Assembly (NCBI GenBank): GCA_021811225.1
Contig: JAJZPJ010000064.1
Coordinates: 1 to 13,496, forward strand
Length of the DNA: 13,496 nt
Origin: Pseudomonadota bacterium
Lineage (GTDB): Bacteria > Pseudomonadota > Gammaproteobacteria > Burkholderiales > Rhodocyclaceae
Reading direction: 5' to 3'
A program made the position numbers and the translations under genes. The notes below the pieces were generated by a model, which was not told the DNA's origin, made no database searches, and was given only the letters and a program-made list of their open reading frames with translations. Positions 1 to 5,886 of this stretch are shown in pieces. Numbering within the stretch: position 1 is the first letter of the stretch; the number at the start of each line of letters is the position of its first letter.

Positions 1-255
1 AACGCCTTGTTCACCGCATTGCAGCAGCGGCGAAGCGCCTACGCCAGCGCGATCGGCGCCCTGCTGGAGCTGGCCGGCGAGCAGGCGCGGGCGGTGAACA
101 TCGCGCCAGACGAAGCGCTGGACGACACCTGGATGGAGCCGCAGGTGTTCGACGGCTGCTCATCCGGCGGCCAGCGCCGCCCTGACCCGCCCGGGTCGCA
201 GCCGCAGCCGATCCACATCGTCCGCAAGGATGCCGCGAAAGGAGCCCTCGCATGA
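1..255 (+). CDS. narJ: NarJ, nitrate reductase assembly chaperone (3' end only)
   Basis: This is the C-terminal part (about 84 residues) of the cytoplasmic chaperone that inserts the molybdenum cofactor into NarG before the NarGHI complex docks at the membrane. The frame is open from the first base of the window, so the gene begins upstream. Visible features are a helical segment (ALLELAGEQARAV), a 'DDTWMEPQVF' stretch and the tail 'QPQPIHIVRK', which resembles the end of many NarJ proteins. The stop codon overlaps the narI start as ATGA (252-255), which indicates translational coupling. The identity rests on the tail motif plus the following narI; the chaperone core is not in view. Confidence 0.88.
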   Translation, partial: NALFTALQQRRSAYASAIGALLELAGEQARAVNIAPDEALDDTWMEPQVFDGCSSGGQRRPDPPGSQPQPIHIVRKDAAKGALA

Positions 256-974
256 ACGCCCTCGATACCTTCCTGTTCGGGATCTATCCTTACCTCTGCC
301 TGACGGTCTTTCTGCTCGGCAGCCTGATCCGCTTCGACCGCGACCAGTACACCTGGAAGAGCGATTCGTCGCAGCTCCTGCGCGCGGGCTCCCTGCGCTG
401 GGGCAGCAACCTGTTCCATATCGGCGTGCTGTTCCTGTTCTTCGGCCACTTCGTCGGCCTTTTGACGCCGCACATCCTCTACGAATCGTTCATCAGCGCC
501 GGCGCCAAGCAGCTGATGGCCATGATCTCGGGCGGCATCGCCGGCACCCTGGGCATCGTCGGCGTGACGCTGCTGCTGCACCGGCGCCTGAGCGAGCCGC
601 GCATCCGCGCCACCTCGAAGACCAGCGACATCGTGGTCCTCCTGCTGCTGTGGCTGCAGCTCGCCCTGGGCCTGGCCACGATCCCGCTGTCGGGCCAGCA
701 TCTGGACGGCGGCATGATGCTGCGCTTCGCCGACTGGGCGCAGCGCATCGTCACCTTCCGCGCCGGCGCGCCCGAGCTGCTGGCCGGCGCAAGCTGGGTG
801 TTCAAGGCCCACCTGTTCCTCGGCATGAGCATCTTCCTGGTCTTCCCGTTCACCCGGCTGGTGCATGTCTGGAGCGGCTTCGCCACGCTGGCCTATCTCG
901 CCCGCCCCTACCAGCTGGTGCGCAGCCGCCGCCTGAACCTGCCCGCGGGCCAAGCGCGCCGGTCCGGCGCCTGA
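252..974 (+). CDS. narI: NarI, respiratory nitrate reductase gamma subunit (cytochrome b)
   Basis: This is the membrane di-heme b subunit of the NarGHI nitrate reductase. It oxidises quinol and sends electrons through NarH to NarG. At 240 residues it has the usual family length. Five hydrophobic helices are visible, near residues 5-27, 52-73, 86-110, 125-146 and 184-206. The four heme-ligand histidines are at H56, H66, H187 and H205, the same numbering as the E. coli protein as I recall it. The ATG at 252 follows AAAGGAG at good spacing and overlaps the narJ stop. narG and narH must lie left of the window. No truncation or odd codon usage is apparent. Confidence 0.97.
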   Translation: MNALDTFLFGIYPYLCLTVFLLGSLIRFDRDQYTWKSDSSQLLRAGSLRWGSNLFHIGVLFLFFGHFVGLLTPHILYESFISAGAKQLMAMISGGIAGTLGIVGVTLLLHRRLSEPRIRATSKTSDIVVLLLLWLQLALGLATIPLSGQHLDGGMMLRFADWAQRIVTFRAGAPELLAGASWVFKAHLFLGMSIFLVFPFTRLVHVWSGFATLAYLARPYQLVRSRRLNLPAGQARRSGA

Positions 975-1034
975 GGATCAGAGCATGCCGACCGACACCC
1001 CGGCGGCCAGCATCAACGGCGTGATCCTCAGCGC

Positions 1035-1057
1035 TCCGGGCGAGGCCCTCGCCCGGA
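1035..1057 (+). terminator. Hairpin inside the truncated nar-operon ORF
   Basis: The nine-base arm TCCGGGCGA (1035-1043) pairs perfectly with TCGCCCGGA (1049-1057) around a five-base loop. No T-run follows directly, so this is not a canonical intrinsic terminator. It may still attenuate the nar transcript just before the composition junction near 1062, or it may be an incidental GC-rich fold. Confidence 0.35.
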
Positions 1058-1067
1058 CCGACCGTTT

Positions 1068-1090
1068 AAGCTGTATTAAATATATTGCTT
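1068..1090 (+). promoter_or_regulatory. Degenerate NsrR-like operator (distal copy)
   Basis: The left half AAGCTGTATTA and right half ATATATTGCTT are separated by one base in the 11-1-11 layout of NsrR sites. The left half shares its first ten bases (AAGCTGTATT) with the better copy centred 47 bp downstream. The right half keeps the outer GCTT but loses the inner CA. This could be a second, weaker binding site for the NO-sensing Rrf2 repressor NsrR. Confidence 0.45.
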
Positions 1091-1114
1091 TAATCCCCAC
1101 GGGGTGGTAAGCTT

Positions 1115-1137
1115 AAGCTGTATTTAAAATCCAGCTT
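1115..1137 (+). promoter_or_regulatory. NsrR-type operator upstream of DUF2249 gene
   Basis: The half-sites AAGCTGTATTT (1115-1125) and AAATCCAGCTT (1127-1137) flank a central A. Ten of the eleven arm positions are symmetric. This follows the known NsrR operator pattern AAGnTGnATTT-n-AAATnCAnCTT in order and spacing. A -10-like TAAAAT (1125-1130) lies inside the site, so bound NsrR would block a promoter for the DUF2249 gene, and NO would relieve it. The promoter itself is inferred; no good -35 is visible. Confidence 0.65.
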
Positions 1138-1178
1138 AAGCGGCCGGGCCCAAAGCCCATCTGCGGGGATTCAAAAAA

Positions 1179-1236
1179 CCTCTCGGATGCGCGGCAAGCC
1201 CGATTGCGGTTCGGCTGGCTGACCCAACCCGAGAGG
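1179..1236 (+). promoter_or_regulatory. Leader inverted repeat that can cover the DUF2249 ribosome binding site
   Basis: CCTCTCGG (1179-1186) is perfectly complementary to CCGAGAGG (1229-1236). The latter contains the GAGAGG part of the Shine-Dalgarno sequence for the ATG at 1246. Pairing in the mRNA leader would sequester the ribosome binding site across a 42-base loop. Functional relevance is untested; eight G/C-rich base pairs over a long loop is moderate evidence only. Confidence 0.35.
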
Positions 1237-1245
1237 AGAACGACC

Positions 1246-1494
1246 ATGAGCGATGTTGCAGCCATCAAGACCACCGTCGACGTTCGCGAAATCGCCCCGC
1301 GCGAACGCCACCCGCTGATTTTCGGCACCTTCGGCCAGTTGTCGCCGGGCGAGGCGCTGCTGCTGATCAACGACCACGATCCCAAACCCCTGTACTACCA
1401 GTTCCAGGCGGAGTCCAGCGGCCAGTTCACCTGGGACTACCTGGAGAACGGCCCGGAAGTCTGGCGCGTGCGCATCGGGCGAAACGCGCGCTGA
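1246..1494 (+). CDS. DUF2249 family small protein
   Basis: This is an 82-residue soluble protein matching the DUF2249 family by its run of landmarks: VDVREIAPRERHPLIF (11-26), GE (35-36), a 'LLINDHDPKPLYYQF' core (39-53), 'FTWDYLENGPEVWRVRIGR' (61-79). The single domain is full length. The family's biochemical role is unsettled. Members frequently occur beside denitrification, hemerythrin and Fe-S repair genes, and some are fused to such domains, so a role in NO/nitrosative stress or cofactor handling is plausible. The ATG at 1246 has a strong GAGAGGAG eight bases upstream; an in-frame start at 1204 lacks one. Upstream NsrR-type sites suggest induction by NO. It converges on the metallophosphoesterase gene with a 12-base gap. 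Confidence 0.9.
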   Translation: MSDVAAIKTTVDVREIAPRERHPLIFGTFGQLSPGEALLLINDHDPKPLYYQFQAESSGQFTWDYLENGPEVWRVRIGRNAR

Positions 1495-1506
1495 AGCCTC
1501 ATCCCG

Positions 1507-2271
1507 CTAGTCGATAGCGATCAGGAAATTCGGGTCGAAGAGCGGATTCTCGTTGACGCCGTCCTTTGCATAACCGCGCGGATTGCACACCACCCGCGTC
1601 CCGTTCAGCGCATAGTCGAAGCTGTCGTGGGTATGTCCGTGTATCCACAGGCGGACGCGGCTGCCGTCGAGCAGGCGCTCGGCGGCGGAGACGAAGCAGG
1701 CGTTGATCAGCGAACCGGAAAACCGCGGGTGGATGCTCATTCGCGACGGGGCGTGGTGGGTGATCACCACGGTCGGTCCGGCGTGCGCCTCGGACAGCTT
1801 ACCGGCGAGCCATCCGGCCTGGCGTTCGAACAGCGCGGCGGCGTCTTCGGGAGTGAATTGCGCGCCGGCCGCGCCACCCGCGCTTATCCTGCTGAAGTCG
1901 CGGATGAAGGCCGAGGCCTGGCGCATCGCCGCGGCACGCTGCTCACCGGCGCCGAAGAGCATGAAATCCGTCCATAAGGTGGCCCCGAGAAAGCGCACCC
2001 CTTTGAAGATCACCTGGTCCTGGTCGAGTACCCTGACCAGGCTGCCGGCGCACAAGCGCTTGAGCTCGTCCACGGTGCCGCCGATGCTGCCGCCGTAGAA
2101 CTCGTGATTCCCGGGAACGTAGAGCACCGGCTTGCCCAAGCCGCTCGCCCAGGCAACGGCGGCCGCCGGGCGCGCGATGTCCCCCGCCAGGATCACCGCA
2201 TCGGCGTCGTTGCGCGGCACCGCCAATGCGCCTTGAGAGAGATGCAGGTCGGACAGGATGTGGAGTTTCAC
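1507..2271 (-). CDS. Calcineurin-like metallophosphoesterase
   Basis: This 254-residue protein carries all the dinuclear-metal motifs of the calcineurin-like phosphoesterase superfamily: D8-x-H10 (SDLH), G30-D31, G54-N55-H56-E, H172-H173 in 'VVITHHAP', and G212-H213-x-H215 (GHTH). It would hydrolyse a phosphomonoester or phosphodiester in the cytoplasm; the substrate cannot be read from sequence. No signal peptide or membrane segment is present. The start is GTG at 2271 with only a weak GGA element upstream. It lies 84 bp downstream of the ferredoxin gene, behind a hairpin, so it probably has its own transcript. It has no obvious functional link with the neighbouring respiratory genes. Confidence 0.92.
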   Translation of the reverse strand: MKLHILSDLHLSQGALAVPRNDADAVILAGDIARPAAAVAWASGLGKPVLYVPGNHEFYGGSIGGTVDELKRLCAGSLVRVLDQDQVIFKGVRFLGATLWTDFMLFGAGEQRAAAMRQASAFIRDFSRISAGGAAGAQFTPEDAAALFERQAGWLAGKLSEAHAGPTVVITHHAPSRMSIHPRFSGSLINACFVSAAERLLDGSRVRLWIHGHTHDSFDYALNGTRVVCNPRGYAKDGVNENPLFDPNFLIAID

Positions 2272-2333
2272 GGGTTCCGGCTCGTTTTCGGGGACTCCGG
2301 CAGGTGCGAAACCTTATCACGGCATGACATAAG

Positions 2334-2351
2334 CGGGGCCGCCCGGCCCCG
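2334..2351 (-). terminator. GC-rich hairpin after the bzd operon
   Basis: CGGGGCCG (2334-2341) and CGGCCCCG (2344-2351) are complementary and begin only four bases after the ferredoxin stop codon on the - strand. Realistic folding is GGGGCC/GGCCCC with a four-base loop. On the - strand it is followed by CTTATGT rather than a T-tract, so it would be a weak intrinsic terminator or a 3'-end stabiliser. Confidence 0.5.
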
Positions 2352-2355
2352 GCCG

Positions 2356-2682
2356 TCAATCGCGCTGCAGCAGGGCGAACTTCTCCTTGATGCGGGACCA
2401 CTTGTCCGCCTCGGGCAGCGCCGCCTTTTTCTCCACGATGGGCTTCCAGGTCGCCGCCAGCTCGTGGTTGAGCGCCGTGTAGTGCTGCATGTCGCTCGGC
2501 ACGTCGCTCTCGGCATAGATCGCATCGACCGGACACTCGGGCACGCACAGCGTGCAGTCGATGCATTCGTCCGGATCGATGACCAGAAAATTGGGGCCCT
2601 CGCGGAAGGCGTCGACGGGACAGACATCGACGCAATCGGTGTGCTTGCAGTTGATGCACGATTCGGTCACGACATAGGTCAT
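2356..2682 (-). CDS. fdxA: FdxA-type 7Fe ferredoxin, probable benzoyl-CoA reductase electron donor
   Basis: This 108-residue ferredoxin aligns along its length with the Azotobacter FdI/FdxA type as I recall it. Cysteines are at 9, 12, 17, 21, 40, 43, 46 and 50. In FdI-type proteins the equivalents of C9, C17 and C50 hold a [3Fe-4S] cluster, C21, C40, C43 and C46 hold a low-potential [4Fe-4S] cluster, and C12 is free. The C-terminal extension (residues ~60-108) is typical of FdxA. The ATG at 2682 has AGGAGAG at good spacing. The gene lies 31 bases after bzdQ, in the position of the ferredoxin gene bzdM in Azoarcus, so it likely feeds the reductase. A general role in anaerobic metabolism is the alternative. 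Confidence 0.9.
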   Translation of the reverse strand: MTYVVTESCINCKHTDCVDVCPVDAFREGPNFLVIDPDECIDCTLCVPECPVDAIYAESDVPSDMQHYTALNHELAATWKPIVEKKAALPEADKWSRIKEKFALLQRD

Positions 2683-2713
2683 TTTTCTCTCCTTGCTGCA
2701 GGTCCAGGTGTCC

Positions 2714-3682
2714 CTAGACCACGGCCTCTCCGAGTTTATGGACGGTGATCTGCTTGGCGACCACCGGGCAATCGGCCGCCAGGTTGCACGGCTCGGCGGG
2801 CTTCTTGACGGGAATGGCCGACCAGCGGCGGCGGACGCTCTCGACCGGACCCGCCTGCCCGGCCGTCGGCGGCACCGGCTTGCCTTCGGCCTGCAGCTTC
2901 TCGATCCGGCGCAGGCCCAGGAACGCCGCGCCGTAGGCCCCATTGAGCTGGCCCAGGCCGTTGGGCGCGACGTTGAGCTTGGCCCCCAGGTTCTTTTCCA
3001 GCGCATCGACCATGGCGACGTTGCGCGTCATGCCGCCGGTGAGCATGAAGCCGGGCTCCAGGCCGACGCGGCGCATCAACTGCACCGCCCGGCCGCCTAA
3101 GGCCACCATCGCGCCCATCATGATGTCTTCCGCCGGAACGCCGTTGGAGAGGTGGTTGATCACCTCGGACTCGGCGAACACCGCGCAGACGCTGCTCACC
3201 TCGACCGGCTTGGTCGAGCGCATGGCGTAGGGGCCGATGTCGTCGGTGGTGAGCCCCAGGTAGCGCGCCGTCTTCTCCAGGAAGGCGCCGGTGCCGGCGG
3301 CGCACTTGTCGTTCAGGCGGAAGGCGCGGACGCGTCCGTTGCCATCGACGCGGATGGCCTTGATGTCCTGGCCGCCGATGTCGAGGATGGTGCGCGTGTC
3401 GGGGAAGAGGTGCACCGCCGCCTGCGCGTGGGCGGTGAGCTCGGTCACCTGGGTGTGGCGGTAGGCCACCGTGTAGCGGCCGTAGCCGGTCGCCGCGACG
3501 TAGTTGATCTGCTCGCGCGTCAGACCGCAGGCCTTGAGCAGTTCGTCGAAGACGCCCTCGGAGGCCTGGCCCAGCTTGAATCCGGTGCGCCGGACGGCGG
3601 TGCCGACCACCTCGCGCTGGTCGTCCAGCACGATGGCCTTGGAATAGGTCGAGCCGATATCGATACCCGCAACGTATAGCAT
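2714..3682 (-). CDS. bzdQ: BzdQ-like ATPase subunit of benzoyl-CoA reductase
   Basis: This is a BadF/BadG/BcrA/BcrD-type ASKHA-fold ATPase that couples ATP hydrolysis to electron transfer in class I benzoyl-CoA reductase. From the ATG at 3682 it has 322 residues: phosphate motif GIDIGSTYSKA (6-16), DIGGQDIKAI (101-110), cluster ligand C127 in 'NDKCAAGTG', second ligand C166 in 'VCAVFAESE', and adenosine motif TGGMTRN (215-221). The two ligand cysteines would hold a [4Fe-4S] cluster between the two ATPase subunits. A tail of ~55 residues after the core carries C299 and C305 and is absent from the partner. TGATG at 3684-3680 couples it to bzdP; an ATG three bases earlier (3685) is also possible. 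bzdQ versus bcrD naming is inferred from sizes and order. Confidence 0.88.
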   Translation of the reverse strand: MLYVAGIDIGSTYSKAIVLDDQREVVGTAVRRTGFKLGQASEGVFDELLKACGLTREQINYVAATGYGRYTVAYRHTQVTELTAHAQAAVHLFPDTRTILDIGGQDIKAIRVDGNGRVRAFRLNDKCAAGTGAFLEKTARYLGLTTDDIGPYAMRSTKPVEVSSVCAVFAESEVINHLSNGVPAEDIMMGAMVALGGRAVQLMRRVGLEPGFMLTGGMTRNVAMVDALEKNLGAKLNVAPNGLGQLNGAYGAAFLGLRRIEKLQAEGKPVPPTAGQAGPVESVRRRWSAIPVKKPAEPCNLAADCPVVAKQITVHKLGEAVV

Positions 3683-4503
3683 CATGCCTCCTCCGCGACG
3701 GCGGTCGCGATCTGTGTTTCGCTGCCGAAAGCGCGGTCGTGGGCGAACAGGGCCGCCCCAAGTGCGCCGATGAACTGGGCGTCCGGACTGACGTTGATCG
3801 GAATCCCCAATTGCTCCGCGAGCAACGCCACCATGGCGATGTTGCGGCTGACGCCGCCGGTGAAGGTGGCTTCGGAGGCGATGCCGACGCGCCGCGCCAG
3901 CGAGACGCAGCGGCTGGTGATGGCCTGATGCACGCCCATCAGCACGTCCTCGGGCAGAAAACCCTTGGCCAGATGGCTGATGATCTCCGACTCGGCGAAC
4001 ACCGTGCAGGTGGTGGTGATGCGCACCGGACTGGTCGACTTGAGCGAGAGCGGCCCCAGTTCCGAGAGCGGCAGCTCCAGTGCGTAGGACGCCGCGCCCA
4101 GGAAGCGGCCGGTGCCGGCGGCGCACTTGTCGTTCATGGTGAAGTCCTCGACCTGCCCTTCGGGGCCGACGCGGATCGCCTTGGTGTCCTGGCCGCCGAT
4201 GTCGATGACCGTGCGCGTCTTGGGGAACAGATGGACGGCGCCGCGCGCGTGGCAGCTGATCTCGGTCACCTGCTCGTCGCCGAAGGTCACCTTGTAGCGG
4301 CCGTAGCCGGTCGCGGCGACGTATTCGACCTGGTCTTCGCCGATGTCGGCGTTTTTCAACGCCGCCTGGTAGGCATCCTGGGCGATGGTCACCATGCTGG
4401 TCTCCATGTCGAGCAGGGCGCGCCCGACGATGGTCCGGTTCCTGTCGATGATCACCGCCTTGGTCTGCGTCGATCCGACGTCAACTCCTGCGACGTATTT
4501 CAT
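3682..4503 (-). CDS. bzdP: BzdP-like ATPase subunit of benzoyl-CoA reductase
   Basis: This is the second ASKHA-fold ATPase subunit, 273 residues, paralogous to the downstream gene. The motifs fall at identical positions: GVDVGSTQTKA (6-16), DIGGQDTKAI (101-110), C127 in 'NDKCAAGTG', C166 in 'TCTVFAESE' and TGGVSRN (215-221). It lacks a C-terminal extension. Two separate ATPase genes argue for a heterotetrameric benzoyl-CoA reductase and against a 2-hydroxyacyl-CoA dehydratase, whose activator is a homodimer from one gene. In the Thauera enzyme one ATPase subunit (BcrA) is much larger; here both are near 30 kDa, as in the Azoarcus Bzd enzyme. ATGA overlap with bzdO and a GGGAGGA ribosome binding site support coupled translation. 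Confidence 0.88.
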   Translation of the reverse strand: MKYVAGVDVGSTQTKAVIIDRNRTIVGRALLDMETSMVTIAQDAYQAALKNADIGEDQVEYVAATGYGRYKVTFGDEQVTEISCHARGAVHLFPKTRTVIDIGGQDTKAIRVGPEGQVEDFTMNDKCAAGTGRFLGAASYALELPLSELGPLSLKSTSPVRITTTCTVFAESEIISHLAKGFLPEDVLMGVHQAITSRCVSLARRVGIASEATFTGGVSRNIAMVALLAEQLGIPINVSPDAQFIGALGAALFAHDRAFGSETQIATAVAEEA

Positions 4504-5873
4504 GCTGTCCTCCCTTGTGCGTGGGTAGCCTTGCCCTTGAGCGGGCCCGCGCCGCCTCGCTGCTGCAGCGCCTCGAAGAATGCATCGACGCGGTTCTTGA
4601 TCTGGGCATCGGACCAGTAGCGCGGGTCGATCAGGTCGGACTCGATGTACAGGGTCGGGATATCGAGCCGCTTGGAAATGTAGTCGCGGGTGTCGGCCAT
4701 GCCGGCGGAGACGAAGCGGCAGCTCTTGATGCCGTGGAAGACGACGCCATCGACGCCGTAGTCCTTGATCTGCTTTTCCATCCGCTCGTGCGCGAAGAAC
4801 TGGTTGCTCAGACCGCGCTGGGCAGCCAGCGCGGTGACCTCGGCCAGACTCTCCAGCGGCCGCGACGTGTCGTAGAGCAGTTCGGCGGCGTCCATGCCGC
4901 CGGCGGCGAAGGTCAGATAATCGGAATAGGCGAAGACGCCGCCCCAGGTCTCGAACAGCTCGACCAGCCGGCGCATCGAGACGTAGCAGGGCGTGCCGGA
5001 GAAAAGCAGACGGAAGCGCTCCTCGGGGACCCGGCCCTCGCCGCGCGCCACCTTGGCCCTGACGTCCTCCTCGAGCCGGCGCATGAACTCGACGCCCTCG
5101 ACGGTGCCGCGGTACACGTTCATGATGCCGATGTAGGTGAGGCCGTCGAGCATCGCGTTATAGGGCGCCGGGCAGGTGCGGTTGAGCTCCATCACGTTAT
5201 TCCAGTGGATCACCATCTGATTCACCCGCCCCTGGACCTCGGCCAGGCGGTCGATGTCGAAGCGCTTGCCGGTGATCTTCTCGCACTTCGCGATCAGATC
5301 CTTGAACTGGTCCTCGACCCAGCGCGAATCGGCGGAGTGCTGCGCGTCGCCGGGGCGGACCACCCAGCTGGAACTGCGCTGGCCGGGCAGGTCGAGCACG
5401 AAGCTGGGCATCTTGTAGCGGCGCTCCCAGATCTCGGCCCACTTGATGAAGGTGCCGCACATGTTGGAGGAAACGGACAGGTCGGGCTTGGGCATCTTCC
5501 CGAGCGGCTCCTTCTCTTCTTTCAGCATCATGCCGACGTCGGCCTTGACGTAGGAGCAGACGTCGGGCGACATGCCGTAGTCCTCGGAGATGCGGATGAA
5601 CTCCGCCGAGGTCTTGCGCACCCCGGTCTGCAGCGAATTGATCTCCGGAAAGACCATGTGGAAGTCGAAGCTGCGCAGGATCTCGATGGCGTTGCCCATC
5701 ACGAACACGTTGGCGACCGGCTCATGGCGCTCGTTGGCGGTCTCCAGGCGGGCGTACCACTCCTTGAACAGGCGCTGGCCCTCGCTGTGCGCGTTGAACG
5801 GGGTCCAGATTTCTTTGGCGGCCGGCGCGGAGCGGGAGGTGCCCGGGACGGCTTCGGCGATTGCGGTAGTCAT
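4500..5873 (-). CDS. bzdO: BzdO-like catalytic subunit of benzoyl-CoA reductase
   Basis: This is the larger subunit (457 residues) of the catalytic module, in the HgdB/BcrB superfamily. It would bind benzoyl-CoA and an Fe-S cluster and carry out ATP-driven two-electron dearomatisation to a cyclohexadiene-carboxyl-CoA. Candidate cluster cysteines, at positions expected for the superfamily, are C106 ('MSPDVCSYV'), C139 ('SSNMCG') and C385 ('HGIKSCR'); C197, C234 and C296 are additional. Length suits BcrB/BzdO. The ATG at 5873 has AGGAG seven bases upstream and lies 13 bases after bzdN. No membrane segment or signal peptide is present. Substrate preference (benzoyl-CoA versus a methyl- or other substituted benzoyl-CoA) cannot be read from the sequence. 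Confidence 0.9.
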   Translation of the reverse strand: MTTAIAEAVPGTSRSAPAAKEIWTPFNAHSEGQRLFKEWYARLETANERHEPVANVFVMGNAIEILRSFDFHMVFPEINSLQTGVRKTSAEFIRISEDYGMSPDVCSYVKADVGMMLKEEKEPLGKMPKPDLSVSSNMCGTFIKWAEIWERRYKMPSFVLDLPGQRSSSWVVRPGDAQHSADSRWVEDQFKDLIAKCEKITGKRFDIDRLAEVQGRVNQMVIHWNNVMELNRTCPAPYNAMLDGLTYIGIMNVYRGTVEGVEFMRRLEEDVRAKVARGEGRVPEERFRLLFSGTPCYVSMRRLVELFETWGGVFAYSDYLTFAAGGMDAAELLYDTSRPLESLAEVTALAAQRGLSNQFFAHERMEKQIKDYGVDGVVFHGIKSCRFVSAGMADTRDYISKRLDIPTLYIESDLIDPRYWSDAQIKNRVDAFFEALQQRGGAGPLKGKATHAQGRTA

Positions 5874-5886
5874 GATGGTTCTCCTG

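Larger units (their letters stand above)
985..1110 (+). pseudogene. Truncated fifth nar-operon gene (possible parvulin-type PPIase remnant)
   Basis: An ATG ten bases after the narI stop, with GAGGA overlapping that stop as a ribosome binding site, opens a 41-codon frame. The first ~26 codons are GC-rich and coding-like (MPTDTPAASINGVILSAPGE, then ALARTD). After about 1062 the composition turns AT-rich and the frame runs into TAA at 1108. In many denitrifiers a parvulin/NifM-like peptidyl-prolyl isomerase follows narI, and an early 'xINGV' is compatible with such an N-terminus, so I read this as the 5' stump of that gene. The assignment to the PPIase family is weak; the truncation is better supported. 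It could instead be a genuine short peptide. Confidence 0.42.

Noticed and set aside
39..953. 304-codon - strand open frame opposite narI
   Set aside because: Shadow of narJ/narI; glutamine- and alanine-rich translation with no family resemblance.
1066..1141. TTAAGCTG repeats as insertion-sequence ends or attachment sites
   Set aside because: No transposase or integrase remnant is nearby and no target duplication is visible; the 11-1-11 symmetry fits NsrR operators better.
2683..3006. Ferredoxin start extended to 3006
   Set aside because: The extension overlaps bzdQ in another frame, and MTYVVTESC at 2682 is the normal N-terminus of the family with a good ribosome binding site.
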